Source: Thalassia testudinum (Eukaryota > Streptophyta > Magnoliopsida > Alismatales > Hydrocharitaceae). Taken from it: a stretch of DNA of 64,000 nucleotides. The position numbers and the translations under genes were made by a program. The DNA is taken from contig JAZHRO010000056.1 of NCBI GenBank assembly GCA_037157565.1, positions 32,921,501-32,985,500 on the forward strand, given 5' to 3'. The notes beneath the pieces were generated by a model. The model was not told where the DNA came from and did not search any database. It saw only the letters and a program-made list of their open reading frames with translations. Positions 1-12,175 of this stretch are shown one piece after another; positions within the stretch are counted from its first letter, which is position 1, and every line of letters starts with the position of its first letter.

Positions 1-318
1 TATGTCTCCCTGTGGGTACGACCAGAAGTGTGGTATTATTTCAGTATTTTAGTAGCTTTGATCGAGGTTTTTTCTACCACATTACATATTGCGATGACAT
101 ATTTTTCTGACATTATTTCTGCAAGTGAAAAACCTCGCAATCACTATTCAACATGACATATGTGAAGGATCATGAAGAATGGGTTCACAGCACCCAAAAT
201 TGAATTGGAACCAAGTGATGATAGAATACTTTTGTTATTCCCACTTGTTGATTCAACCCACATAATTACAAGATAAAATTAGTTAAATTCACCTTCAAAA
301 TCAGTATTAATTTGCCAC
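1..318. other. LTR-end-like remnant and unassigned flank
   Basis: No open coding region is visible. Positions 6-23 read CTCCCTGTGGGTACGACC, the kind of box that sits near the 3' end of the LTRs elsewhere in this window (compare 32985 and 44831). The stretch is therefore probably the tail of an older LTR cut by the window edge, and the left flank of element A1. The remaining sequence up to 318 is AT-rich and matches nothing else here that I can see. Confidence 0.35.
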
Positions 319-1735
319 TGATTGCGTAGCAATCATAGGTCCTAATATACCTGAATTAAGTTAGAAACTAGCTTAACTTAGGCATACTGCATGCATACGC
401 ATCATACTTTGCATCATAGCTAATTTATTAGTTTTGAAATAATAATGTCATATTATGTTCTAATTGAGAGGCATTAACAGTTGCGAGTAATTTAGGTCTT
501 CGGATGACCAATCCAATCATATGGATCTACTCAGAACGACAATGGGAGTCCAACGCCTCTGAGATCGCATCTATTAGACTCCTGTAGCATCTTATGGAAT
601 CTGCAGAAGAGCAAGGGCTAAGAGGAAAATAGGTGAAAATCTAGATGTCACATGTCAAATCCAATCACACAGATGGATCCGGATCAACGATCACAATCTA
701 ATGGCATAAAAACCATTTCGATTGGAGACCTACGACACCATCTACAAAGAAAAGATGGATGGCCACGATGGTGTCACATGGCACCATCACAGCAACCCAA
801 CCTCTGAAGGAAGCACCCCCATGAATTGTGGGCCATTGGATCATCATCCAACGACCACCATGTGCCCACGTCACCACTACAACCATGCTTCATCAAGGAA
901 AGATCAAGCTCAACCGTTGGATCTTCATCCAACAGCTAATGGCAGTCGTGCGTGGAAATGGAGCGCACCTAGTGCATTGGTTAGAGCACTCAAACGCAAG
1001 CTAAGGGCTAGCAATCGAAACTCACAGAGCGGGAATTTGAGGCGGTAGTAAGCACAAAAGAAATTTAAGCGTCGAATTTGCATCGAATGGTAATGGTACA
1101 GCCGCGTGGAGCATGAAGGAGTATCGAATGGCCACACGCGCAATGATGCACAACTGAATGAGTGCACATGCGTGTTTAAAATTCAAAGGTGATGTGGGCG
1201 AGGAGCTTAAGCATCTATTCGCGAGATCGGACCGCTGAGGGTTGAGTGCGATTTCAGGGCTCGCGGTTGAAGAGAGCGAAGCCTATGTGGGAGAGTATGA
1301 ATCAGAGCTGTCAGATGGTAATTTGAGGGTGGGAAGTGCGACACGTGTCAGCTACAAAGGTGATCCGCATGTAGAGTACGAATTAGAAGACCTTTTAAAG
1401 CTCGATCTGATCCATTGATCTCCCGATCAACTGATCTGATCAATCTGAGGTTGTTGCACGAGTTGGAGGGCTTAAATGGCCACTTTGCCCCTCAATGAAG
1501 CTATAAAAAGAGCCCTAGGGCCCCCAGTTGAAGAATAACTCTCTCCAGACCCTCTCCAACTCTCCAAATCTTCTTCTTCGGCTCTCTCCCTCTGAAGCAC
1601 CTACCAAGCTACCTTGGTGCACCGCTGCTGCTCTCCCTAACCTCTCTAGAAGGCCACCACGGACCACCTATGGTGCCTTTATTCTACTAGATTAGACAAT
1701 GATTTTATTCATGTTCGCGATCTACGCTTCGAACA
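319..1735 (+). repeat. 5' LTR of A1 (family A)
   Basis: It begins TGATTGCG and ends GAACA directly before the PBS. The same start recurs at 15163 and 59028, and the same end at 52218 and 60702. It carries a TATA box at 1502 and a G-box at 1342. Against the 3' LTR it has lost the segment between TTCATGTT (near 1714) and the final CTACGCTTC, so the pair diverges by a large indel as well as many substitutions. Confidence 0.88.
1342..1508 (+). promoter_or_regulatory. LTR promoter region of A1: G-box, GATC palindrome, TATA box
   Basis: CACGTG lies at 1342-1347 inside ACACGTGTCAGC, a G-box or ABRE-like core. A GATC-rich stretch (1403-1442) contains the palindrome TTGATC-TCCC-GATCAA at 1415-1430. 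TATAAAA lies at 1502-1508, 72 nt further on. The same order is seen in the 3' LTR (G-box 16118, TATA decayed) and in A2 (palindrome 60149-60166). Promoter function is inferred from position and motifs. Confidence 0.6.
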
Positions 1736-1738
1736 AAT

Positions 1739-1756
1739 TGGTGCTATTGTTAGGGA
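1739..1756 (+). other. Primer-binding site of A1 (decayed tRNA-Asp type)
   Basis: TGGTGCTATTGTTAGGGA starts 3 nt after the LTR end. It is the plant tRNA-Asp complement TGGCGCCGTTGCCGGGGA after several transitions, the pattern expected from deamination of methylated cytosines. Compare 52222 and 33105, which are closer to the tRNA. Confidence 0.8.
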
Positions 1757-3214
1757 AGCACGGCAATTTTTGATTCATATCTGATTTAGTGTATTTCTTT
1801 TGTGTATAGTAATGAAGCGAGGATCTGTGCACACATCAAGTGTAGGTGAAGACTATCAGGTGTTCACGTTCAATTCAGTAGGATTTTAGATTAGGAAATT
1901 GATTAGGATAGTAGTTTTGAAAAAAAAAAAGGATTTGTTAGGTAGTTTAGGATTTTCTTTACCTTAAAAAAGATAAAAGAAAAAAGAAAAAATCCTCCGT
2001 TATTTTTTAGAAACTTGACTAAAAACTGAATACAATTTTAAAAATTCAATTGTCGTGTTTCTAGTTGTTCAAAAATCTTGAAATTCAGCCAAGAAGTAGA
2101 TTTTCAAATTATCTTTCCAACACCACCGTTCCTTGAAATAAATTCAATTTGTGAAATTTTTAAAATTTCATGGAGTACACAGGGTCAGATAGACTGAAAA
2201 TTGATTTTGTATAAACTTTAAAAATCGATTCTAACCGAATCACAAATATGATTGACCTAAGAATGGGGGAGGGGTTTCAAAGATAATCAAATTAGCTTTC
2301 GTTCTCATATTTTTCCCAAATTTTTGGATCACATTTGATACTATTTTCAATAGAGAAACCAACATGGGGTGAAAATCTCAAATCTAACCCCCTGTTACTT
2401 AAAAATTCATAACTATTTATTATAAATAGTAAAAATTCGAAAAAAATACTCTCTGAAAAGTATTTCGAAAAAGAAATCTTCTTGCTAGTTTTCAAATCAT
2501 TTGGATTCCAACTTCACTTGAGAGTGCATGTTTAACAAGTGGTCTACTATCTACAAAAACATAGAAGTGCATGAGCCCTTAGGACCACACTATACTAGCT
2601 TGGACTTAATCGAGGCTAGTGATTAGTCGGTGAGTCGAGTCACCTTGTGGACAGCTCATCACGTACTGAATTGAAGAAAAAGGTTAAAAATCACAAGAAC
2701 ATATCTAATAACCTGCATTTGTCTTGAAACTACTAGGTAATTTCTACCTCTTCTACCAAACCTAGTGACTAAGCCTGTGGGATAGTGTCAAACGATCGCG
2801 GCTAAGGGGTACAAAGGAATCAGAGGTGAAATATGAAGGAAGAACCTTCCCCTTAGTCCCCTCGTAACTAGACTGGCCGGGTTAGCTTAAGAGGCGGGGA
2901 TTATCTTTAGTTAATTTCTCGATGAATTTCTTCAATAATTTGAACCTGAACGAAAAATTTGGTCATCTGATATTAAGGACCAATTTGAATAACAAGGCCT
3001 TAGCATTGTTTGGCTTGACTACACCAACCTTTTGTGTTGGTGTATGCAAGGAACAAGGTCATTAAGACCTAGATTTTTGGGACCTTGGGAACCAAACCCG
3101 AGGCAGCAAAGGTGACTCTCACTTGACCCTTCTTCCAAACCCTCTTTCGCTCGATTAGCTTAGGTGGTTGATCCTGATCTTGGAGCTAGTCAAGGCCCTG
3201 AGAATCATGACCTA
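1757..3214 (+). other. 5' untranslated leader of A1
   Basis: A long AT-rich leader without a sustained reading frame. It is collinear with the A2 leader (52240-53676), which confirms it as a retained part of the element rather than a later insertion. Confidence 0.7.
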
Positions 3215-3957
3215 ATGGCTCATCTAGAAGCCAGGGTTGAGGAGTCTGAACAGAGATATGAATAGAGCATTGATAAGATCCTCACGATGCTAGACTGGAT
3301 GTAGCGTCCACCATGCGGAGAACAACTGCGGGACTTCTACGATCTAGCGACAATGATTATAACACCTCAGGTTCAGATTCCCACAGGTGGAGATGCATTT
3401 GAGTTAAAGCCAAACATTATAAGTCTAATTCAGATTCATTTTCATGGAAACTTGAATGAGGATCCCTTTCAGCACATCGAAGATCTGAGTCGAATTGCAT
3501 AATTAGTTCGACCTAGAAATGTAGATATCGGAATTGTTCTCATGAAGCTTTTCCCTTTCTCTCTCAAGGATAAAGCTTCTTATTGGTACAAGACCATCGG
3601 GAGGCCAATTTGAACCTGGGCAGAATTACGTCGCAAATTCCCCTGAAAGTTCTTCCTGATTGGTCAAACAAATGCAATAAGGCACGCAATCATGACTTTC
3701 TCCCAAGGCCCAGGAGAGAAATTGCATGATGCTTGGGATAGATTCCATTATCTTCTCAGGAACTGCCTGCATCATGATGTACCCAAATGTCACCTTACAC
3801 AAGTCTTTTACTATGGGCTGGATGATGCACATCGGTACTTCGCTGATGCATCTAGCGACAGAAATTCCTCGCGAAGGACGAGAATAGCGCATTCGAATTG
3901 TTTAAATCCTTAGCAGAGAACTCGATGAATGCCACCTCAATGAACCAATTCCAGTGA
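3215..3957 (+). pseudogene. gag: A1 gag, N-terminal half (capsid domain), broken
   Basis: From the ATG at 3215 the frame reads as a retrotransposon gag domain. Visible blocks include EDPFQHIEDLSRIA, KLFPFSLKDKASYWY and HDAWDRFHYLL, followed by a degraded cysteine/histidine block and YYGLDDAHRYFADASSD. The matching gag of A2 (53677) and that of D3 support the call. Several in-frame stops (after EQRYE, after LDWM, inside SRIA-LVRP, before TWAEL) and a frameshift near 3885 make it non-functional. The reading stops at the solo LTR B1 and resumes at 6187. Confidence 0.85.
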
Positions 3958-3962
3958 CCTGG

Positions 3963-6181
3963 TGATTGCGCAGCAATCATAGGTCTTAATTGACCTAAAT
4001 TAGGCTAAAACTTAGCATAAGTTAGGGTTATTCATGCATGCATAAGCATTATCTACATCTTTACTACTTTACTTTAGCTATGCATAAAATAATGTTATAA
4101 TGTGCTGATTAAGTGCATTATGTCGATTGCAGGCAATAAGTTGATCACGAGCTAGATCTGGAGCTGGATCTGGAGCAGGATCTGAAGCTGGATTAAGAAT
4201 AACGAGTGTTGCAGCAGAGCTGGAGTAGAAGACTTAGATTAGATGTAGGAATAATGATGTAAGAGAGTTAAGGTTTGCTATTCTATTAAGTAGGAATAAA
4301 GCAGTAAAATGTGAAGAGCTTAGGTCCATCCTAGCCTTAGGATAGCCTAGAAACTTCCCCAAGCCTTAGCCACCCTTAGATTAAGTCACCGCACACTAGG
4401 AAACCTTAAAGCCCTAATTCCAACCCTTATCTGGACGTCCAGATAAGTTATACGACATCCAGGACCCTTAGCCAACTCCCGCACACCTCAAATGCACTTC
4501 TGCAGTGTTATTGGACATCCAAACACTTTGTCAGACGTCCAATTTCTACAGAATACCCAAGACAGAACCTTGAATCCTTCCTGACTCTGATTGGACATCC
4601 AGACAACAAGTCTAGACTTCTGATTTTTGAGTATAAGATGTATGACACTATTATTAGACATCTGATACTGCTCTCTAGTTCTTGTTTTGAGATTCAAGCC
4701 TTGATCTTGGATCTCTAGGTCCCTAAACTCAATTCCAACCCCATAGGAAACTAAATTAAGGTGCCCTAACCCTAGTACATCACCTCTAGACCTCCCTAAG
4801 GACCTAACTAGGTCCTCACTAAACCTAATTGACTTGGATCTTACTCAATTCCATCATCCCATTCAATTGGACTCATTGAGTCCAATTGAGCCCTGATCTC
4901 AGCACACACTATCCAATTGGACTTAGTGAGAGCACAATTGACCTAGACCTAAATTAATTGAGTTGTTTTACTCTCAATTAAGTTTCCACACACCCAATTA
5001 AACTTGTATTAAGTTTAATTGTACTTTACCTTAGTGAATTAGGGTTTATAACCCTAATTTGAGACATACCTTGACCTAAACCCACTAGAACCTAACCTAA
5101 TCAACCTAGCCACCTAAGTTTCTACCCACACACACCCACATACACCATCCATATGAAAATACCTAGCCTAGAGTTCTCTAGAACTCTCTACCATGTGTGG
5201 ATGCCTTGGTTGCTAAAATTAGCAACCAACAGCCATTCAATTTTTAGATCCACATTTGGTGGATCTAAAAACCACCATCCATCCTCTCTCTCTCACTCTC
5301 CCACGAGCTCCCACCATAGGCCTCTCTAGAGAATTCCATAATTCTCTAGACAGCTTCCCTTAGGTCTATAAAAAGACCTAAGGGGTGGCCATTTGCACCC
5401 ATCCACTTTTTGGCCATACTTGCTTGTCTCCATCCACCTTTAGTTAGGCTAGCCACCACCATCTCCACTCCAACTCCACGAGCTGAACACCACCATGAAG
5501 AACACCATGCCAGGATGCTGGATCACTCCTCCAACCTCTCTTTAAGGGCTGGCCTAAGCTCCATTGGCCACCCCTCTTTATCCTCTCCACTACTCCAAGG
5601 CCATCGGAGCCCACCTCTGAATGCCCTCACTTCTGATAGATTAGTAGCTAGCTCTTTACATTTACTATTTTTATTTATTGATTAGTAGTGTAGCCCTTAT
5701 TCTCCCCCAATGATGCATGCAAAATCCCCTTGTAGATTCTTGTATGTGATCATTTTCTGATAGCTAGCTTTATACTTTTAAGCATTCATGTACAAGCTTT
5801 CCTATACAAGTTCATGTTGCAAACACTCTCCAAATGAATGAATGAAAAATATATTTTCTATATATATATGGCTATGTGTTGAGCATCACCATGAACTCAT
5901 TGCAATATCTTTTGTGTGATTAATGTTGACTGTTTTCAATTCCTGATATACTTGCAACTAAGCATGTCATACTTCAATACGTAATAATCATAAACCGGCA
6001 TGTGATTTTAAATAGAGTAGAGTGGTAAAAGATCGAATTCAAAAGTAAAACAAACGCCTCCCAGAGACGAACAATCGGGACTCAAGTCTCGTTATCTTTT
6101 ATTGAATATCTTTGTTTGATCGTATTGCGCACTATACTATGATGTTTTCTTAGCAAACACATGCTCTACGACTGCCAAACA
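3963..6181 (+). repeat. Solo LTR B1 inserted in A1 gag, TSD CCTGG
   Basis: It starts TGATTGCGCAGC and ends GCCAAACA. It is flanked by the perfect 5-bp duplication CCTGG at 3958-3962 and 6182-6186. A2 gag at the matching place (near 54420) runs through without this insert, which proves the boundaries. There is no PBS, polypurine tract or coding DNA, so it is a solo LTR of 2219 bp. The first 60 bp resemble family A, but the rest differs, so I treat it as family B. TATAAAAAG lies at 5367-5375. A 276-bp open frame at 5410 lies inside the LTR and is not a gene. Confidence 0.93.
4426..4666. repeat. Palindrome plus repeated GGACRTCC motifs in B1
   Basis: A perfect 22-bp palindrome, CTTATCTGGAC followed by GTCCAGATAAG, lies at 4426-4447. 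Over the next 220 bp come related copies: GACATCCAG (4452), TTGGACATCCAA (4511), CAGACGTCCAA (4532), TTGGACATCCAG (4591) and TAGACATCTGAT (4654). They lie upstream of the LTR TATA box. Confidence 0.6.
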
Positions 6182-6186
6182 CCTGG

Positions 6187-7320
6187 ACAGCAATGAGTTA
6201 GTGTTCACGAAGCTCACTTTGAATCTGCCCGAGATGACATGGACATTATCACCAAGAAGCTGGACAATGTGGATCTGCTCGATAGGAAGCTCGACAAATT
6301 AATGTGAGCAAAATCTCGATTTCTTGGCAGTATAGCTGCATCACATTCCTCACTTGCATATCGAGCCCCTCTTGCTTGAGTGCATCTTTTCACTCGGATG
6401 TTTCTTCTCCATCTCTATGGGATCCTTCATATCATGAACCTGTTAATAATCTGGATCTGGTGTCATACAATTAGGGTTACGCACCACATGACAATTTGAG
6501 TGCATATTCTTTTGATGAATTTGCTTATGAGACATCCTCGGCCTACGAAGATGTTAGTGCTATCCAAGGTTATGAGCATAATAACCTGTATTTCGAGACA
6601 TATAATCCTGGCTGGCACCAGACCAAACAATATAGGAATGTGCAAAACACATACCAGAGGTAGCAGCCATTACCATCTCAGCAGCAAACACTTTCTGTTT
6701 ATCAGCCGCTGCACCAAGCTGCCAATTACCCTTCGAAGTGGATCGACCATTTGGAATCACTGAAGGTGGAATTGCATGAGTCAATCTGGAAATCAACTCA
6801 TGATAATCTGCAAATTATGAAAGCAATGGTTGATCATATATAGAGCATACAGAATATGTAGAATCAAATGCTGTAGGAGCATAGATCATAGGGAGCCTTG
6901 CACTCCAAACCTATCCTAAACCCAAGATATGTGTAGAATCAGGGTGCTCCGCCTAAGTTCCAGGCACCATAGGGACAGGCACATGCTGTTGTATGGGCAC
7001 CTCCTGCACCACCTGGTTATGGGCAAGGTCATCCACCTTTACTACAAAACCCCATGTATTTTATTCCTTTCGCTCCTCCCCCACCTCATGGACAGCACGT
7101 CGATGCAAAGGCTATGACTTTGAGGAGCGGAAAGACCATACGGGACCCGTTACCTAGGCAAGCGGGTTATGATTTCTCATGCTCTCTACCCCAGATTGAC
7201 TCATCACCCTCTTCCTCTTAGGAGCCACCTTCGGTGGACAAAGGAATGAAGCTAGCTGACCCTGAGATTTCTATTCCCTTTTCGGAGGCTCTAGTGTGAG
7301 ATTCAGCCCGAAAAAAGGAT
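6187..7320 (+). pseudogene. gag: A1 gag, C-terminal half, broken
   Basis: After B1 the gag frame continues in pieces. Visible blocks are the DNVDLLDRKLDKLM heptad-like stretch, a YETYNPGWHQ-type motif (near 6595) typical of the Athila gag C-terminal part, a Q-rich segment, the IPNPRY-like stretch (near 6915) and LRSGKT before protease. No CCHC zinc knuckle is visible. A2 at 54420-55400 is the closest match in the window. Stops and frameshifts are frequent. Confidence 0.75.
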
Positions 7321-8235
7321 ATGCGGAATTTTGAGGACCTGAAATCCATGTTCAAAGAAGTTCACACTCAAGTCCCTTTCCTTGAGGCAATAGATCACAT
7401 CCCTATTGTTGCTAGGTTCTTCAAGGACTACTGTAGCGACAATAGAAAATCGAACAACAAGCAATATTGTCAAAAGAGGCTAGCACTGTTATTTTAGCTG
7501 ACTTATCGCCCAAAAAGAAAGACCTGGGCATACCACTTTTTTCTTGTTTATTGCAGGATTCTCCATTTGATTGGGCCCTTCTTGATTTGGGGTCATCCAT
7601 CAACCAAACTCCCATCATAGTATTTAATCGATTCCAATTTGGGGAGTTGAAACCCACCTCGGTTACCATACAGCTGGCTGACCGGTCGGTGAAAACATCG
7701 AGGGGGTGTTTGAAAATGTGATCGTAAAAGTCCAAGGATTCTGCTTGGAGCGGACATTTTCGTTCTTGATATGGAGGTTCCTCCTAATCTCCGTGATGCA
7801 CCAATCATTTTGGGTCGCCCATTCTTGGTGACTGCCTGTGCAAGCATCGATTGTGCATCTAGGTGTATGGAGATAGCCTTAGGAAGAGAAAAGCTTAAAC
7901 TAGACATTTTCAGGGCCTCAAGGAACATCGACTGTGCTCTAATCGAGGAGGACGGTGAAGATGAAGATTGTGCTTTCTGTGGGAAGATTGGGCTCCTCTA
8001 CAATGATCCAATGGCACATTCATCTTCACTGTCAGGGTTCTTAGATCTGGATCCACACTGGACTGAGGTTAATAATGTGCACATTTCATCCTATGGATCT
8101 GATTGTCTAGGGTGTTCATTTGATCACAACACCCCTGATCCTAAGTATCTTGTCCCGCCAAGCACTGATCTGCTCCCGTTAAGACTGGATTTTATGAACT
8201 CTACAAGCAGATTTCCCATCAATCAGGATCGTTAG
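7321..8235 (+). pseudogene. pro: A1 aspartic protease and linker, frameshifted
   Basis: The protease spans two open segments. The first (7467-7721) holds the catalytic block ALLDLGSSIN and the LADRSVK strand. The second (7771-8235) holds [13 protein letters not shown] and then an acidic linker with EEDGEDED. About 50 bp between them carry at least one frameshift. The enzyme would cleave Gag-Pol in the particle. The linker runs on toward reverse transcriptase and ends in a stop at 8233, after which the frame continues. Confidence 0.8.
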
Positions 8236-8250
8236 ATTTCCACTAGTGAT

Positions 8251-8848
8251 TCCTCTCCTCCCACATATAAACCTGCTCCCCACCCACCAATAATTGAGTT
8301 AAAGCCCTTACCTAATTCAGTCAAATATGTGTTTCTGGGTGAAAGTGAGACATACCTAGTGATCATCAATGCTTACTTGACCCTAGAGCAAGAACATCAA
8401 TTAATCTCTATACTGCAAGCACATAGGGCTGCTATCGGGTGGAGCATTGCTGTTCTTTGCTGGATTCACCCCTCATATTGCACTCATCATATCTACACAG
8501 ATGAAGGGGTGAAACAAATGAGACAACCTGAGAGGTGCTTGAACCCAAATATGGTAGAGGTTGTCAAGGAGATCATCAAATAGCTGGATGCAAACATTAT
8601 CTATCCGATTTTCGACAGCCAATGGGTGAGTCCTATTCAAATTGTGCCCAGAAAGGCAGGACTCACTGTAATCAAGAATGAAACAGGCAAATCCATCCCA
8701 ACCCACACCCCTACTTCATGGCGGATTTGCATTGATTACAGGAAACTGAACACGGCAACCAAAAAGGATCATTTTCCTTTACCTTTCATTGATCAGATTT
8801 TAGAAAGGTTAGCTAGATGCAGTTTCTTCTACTTTCTGGATGGATACT
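8251..8848 (+). pseudogene. pol: A1 reverse transcriptase, first part
   Basis: The frame contains PSYCTHHIYTDEG, WVSPIQIVPRKAG, SWRICIDYRKLN and [14 protein letters not shown], all matching the intact D3 pol. It stops inside the [10 protein letters not shown] block, at FYFLDGY, exactly where solo LTR C2 has inserted. One stop (8581) lies in the coding part. The C-terminal half resumes at 11139. Confidence 0.85.
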
Positions 8849-11133
8849 TGATCGGGTTTTTGCGTGGTTTGTAAAATTAGGGCTATATCATTGTAATGCA
8901 CAAAAATCGAGTCACTTTTAAATTTGTAATCCTAGATAGGGGAAGTATCTAGGGTCGTCCAAGGAGGCCAAATGTTTGCAAAAATCGAGTCTCTTGCTTG
9001 AAAATAGAAATCAACTTTCTTTTTGGTATTTTCAATATATAATTTTGGATTGATTTTGAAATAACAAGCACTTGTGAATTGTTGGTGGGAGAGAGACTAA
9101 CACCTACAAGCTAATCCTAAAATGACAAGAATGGCCTCTCCCTAAGCTCACTCTAGGCATGTGGATGCCTAGAGTAATTAGGGGGAGGGAGTGAAAAAGT
9201 GCTACAAATAAGGAAAGTAATTGACACAAAAATTTGGAAAGAAGACAACTTGATTTAAAAGGGATTTCTGTTTACAACTGTAGAGGAAAGCTTCTACTAC
9301 AAAAAGTAAAACTAAAAAGCAAATAGAAAAAAAATCCAGGATGATGATGGCGATGAGGATGAAGCTCTTGCTCCAACTTCGGCTGCTCCATCAATTAAAA
9401 AGGGTTTCTCCTTCTCCTTCTTCTTGAACCAAGATATGGTCTCCTCCTACCAAGCGCTAGAAGGGGGCATGCCTTGGCTCCTCCAAGGTGGATGCTTCCA
9501 CCTTAGTTGCTCCTCCAAGGGTGGGCATGCACCACCTTATTCCCCTCCAATGCCTGGCCGTCCTCCTTGAATGGAATGCTCCTCCTCCTTGGCATGGCAC
9601 AAGGAAGAAGAGAGAAGGGGAAGAAGTCACCAAGGAGGCGGGTAGGATTCCCCCTTAATCTTCTTCTCTTCTTCTCCTTCCTTGGCCGTGGGTTATGGTG
9701 GGTGTAGGGTAAAATTAAACTAAATGGAGGATGATTAAAATAGTGGTGGTTAAGGGTCTTTTTATAGAGTAGGATGGGGGTATAGGTGGCTCTTGGAATG
9801 GGTGGCTACGATGGGATTTTAGGATGGTGGTTAGTGATCCTAAGGCTAAGGATGGTTGGCGCCACCTAAGGGGTGATAGGGAGGTGGTTATGGGTGGCCA
9901 AAGGGTACCTAAAAGTGGTGCCAACCATGGAAGGGTGTCATTGGTTGGTGCCAACTTGAGGGCTTCTAGAAGGGGGGTGAGGTGGATGGTGGATGTGGCT
10001 TGGAAGGGGTAGGTGTATGGTGGATATGGGAGGTGAAGTTGGCACCAAAGAGCAGGGTAGTTAGGGTGGTTTTGGTGCCAACTGTTTGGTGCCTTTTGGT
10101 GGTGGTTGAGGGGTGAAGAGTGGTGAGTAGGTTGGAGCCAAATGGAGTAGGGGTGGAGCTAACTTAGGTGGACCTAAGTAGGGTTTAGTTGGTGATGTTT
10201 AGGTAGGGTTTTAGGGTGGTGGATGGCCAAGGGAGCTGGAGCTTAGCTAATCTAAGCTAGCTAAGCTAGCTTAGCTAGTAGTAGGGTAGAGGAGTAGGCA
10301 TCTGGAGCTAGGGTTTAAAGGAGAGGAGCTGGAGGAAGTTGTCTGGAGTTGAACTGGAGCCGATAGTTGCTGAAAAGGGTGGCATGGAGCTACTTTAGTT
10401 GGCTTAGCTTACTAGTTCTTTGCTAGCTTCTAAGAAAAGCTAAAGCAAGCTGGCTTCTGCAAAAATTTGCTAAGGTGAGTTGGGTCTGATATTCCCAAGG
10501 ATGACCTAGCTAGTTGGAGTAGCTAAGGTAGCTTAGCTCAACTAGGTTGAGCTAATCTAAATCCCTGGGAACTGGACTTGAGCTTCCTGAGATAAGATGA
10601 AGTCATCTTCAACTGGTTGGGGTTGAGTAGAGCTGGATGTAGCTGGTTCTGAGCTAAGGTAAACTCCAGTCAACTCAACTAAGCTAGCCAGAGCTCCCAG
10701 TGAATTGATGAGAGCCAAGATGAGCTAAACTCAATTGAGTTGAGCTAGATCTGAGCTGACTTGAGCTAGGGTAAGCTAAGATGAGCTATCTTAAGCTACC
10801 ATTTAGCTGAAATGAGCTGAATGGAGCTAGGATGAGCTAACCCTAGTTCAAGTGAGCTGAAATCCAGCTATTGTGAGTTGGATCAAGTTGAGTTCCAGCT
10901 AGTTTGAGCTTCTTCTTTACCAGTTGTCTTCCCGAGTGCTAGGGTTCTTGAGATCTGATTATTTGTATATCCCTAACAATCACAAAAACACATCAAAAAG
11001 ACAACAAAAATGTGTGATGCAAGCCTAACCTAGTTTATGCTTAATGCAACCCAGAAACCCATTTGCGAAGTCAAGATCCTAAGGGCTAGGTTTGTTTTAA
11101 TGCATAAGAATGATGATAAACTGGCATTTATCA
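8849..11133 (-). repeat. Solo LTR C2 inserted in A1 reverse transcriptase, TSD ATACT
   Basis: In window orientation it runs from TGATCGGG to TTTATCA, flanked by ATACT at 8844-8848 and 11134-11138. Removing it and one ATACT makes the [10 protein letters not shown] block contiguous. It is 2285 bp and homologous along its length to the LTRs of C1 (21396, 29653). The TATA box TATAAAAAG is on the minus strand (9758-9766), so its own sense is minus. It has the family C stem-loop at 8931-8953. Small open frames inside (9507, 9715, 9824) are not genes. Confidence 0.93.
10230..10920. repeat. AGCT-rich degenerate tandem repeat in C2
   Basis: About 700 bp are dominated by GAGCT and AGCTR words in imperfect units of roughly 8-12 bp. 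The same block is present in both C1 LTRs (about 22735-23405 and 31005-31675), so it is a fixed part of the family C LTR, in the U3 side by own sense. Confidence 0.7.
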
Positions 11134-11138
11134 ATACT

Positions 11139-12175
11139 CTGGGTATAACCAAGTCACAATCAACCTGGAAGACCAAGACACGACAACTTTTACTTGTCCC
11201 TTCGGAACATTCGCTTTTAAATGGATGCCCTTTGGCCTCTATAATGTACCAGCAACATTTCAGCATTGCAAGATGGCCATCTTCTTCGATATGATTGGGG
11301 ACTATGTAGAAGTATTTATGGAAACTTCATTTTCAGAGATGACTTGATAACCTCACAAAGATCCTGAGGAGGTGCATAGATGTTAACCTAGTACTTTCAT
11401 GGGAGAAAGGCCATTTTATGGTGAGGGATGGCATTGTACTAGGTCACGAGATCTCTTCTAATGGACTTGAGGTCGACTGAGCTAAGTACAAAATCATTTC
11501 TCAATTACCTCTGCCTAGCTTGGTAAAACAAATTAGATCATTCTTAGGGCATGTCGGATTCTACAGAAGATTCATTCGGGACTTCTCAAAAATTGCTCGT
11601 TCGTTGACAATTCTTTTGGTAGCTGCCATCCCCTTTAACTTCGATTCCTCGTGTCTCTGCACTTTCGAGACCTTACAAAGCACTATTTCGAATGCACCTA
11701 TTCTCCAACCACCCGATTGGTCTCTCAACTTTGAGATGATGTGTGACGCCTCAGAGTTTGCTATTGAAGTCATTCTAGGCCAACATCGGGGGCTCCATCC
11801 ATTCGTAATATACTACGCTAGCAAGATGTTGAAAGAGGCTCAACATGACTATATGGTTACTGAGAAAGAACCTCCAGCCATAGTATTTGGGTTGGAGAAG
11901 TTTAGATCATACCTACTCAGGTCAAAAGTGATTATTTTACTGACCATTCCACCCTCCGGCATTTGCTGGCAAAGAAGGATGCCAAACCCTGACTTATCAG
12001 ATGGATCCTTCCTTTGCAGGAGTTTGATGTCAAGATTCGCGACAAAGCCGGAGCTCATAATGTTGTGGCGGGTCACTTGTCTCAGCTAGACCCAGAACAC
12101 ATCCCATACTCCCCACCTATCTCTGATCAATTCCCGGATGAGACTTTGTTGGCTGTCAACTTTATTTAGTTTCCT
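11139..12175 (+). pseudogene. pol: A1 reverse transcriptase second part and RNase H, broken
   Basis: The reading resumes with SGYNQVTIN, CPFGTFAF and a VPATFQ block. At 11312-11328 the place of the catalytic FMDD box reads FME followed by a shifted frame, so the active site is destroyed. One longer open segment (11520-12089) carries [15 protein letters not shown] and the RNase H start MMCDASEFA, YYASKML and VTEKEPPAIVFGLEKF, then changes frame near 11930. After that shift [17 protein letters not shown] and the DKAGAHNVVAGHLS block continue in another frame. Confidence 0.82.

Noticed and set aside
5410..5685. 91-codon frame in B1
   Set aside because: It lies inside a solo LTR downstream of its TATA box, no domain, and the copy in B2 is truncated so conservation cannot support it.
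10230..10920. AGCT-word array as a CRISPR-like or satellite locus
   Set aside because: No regular repeat-spacer pattern; it is part of the LTR and occurs in all C LTRs.
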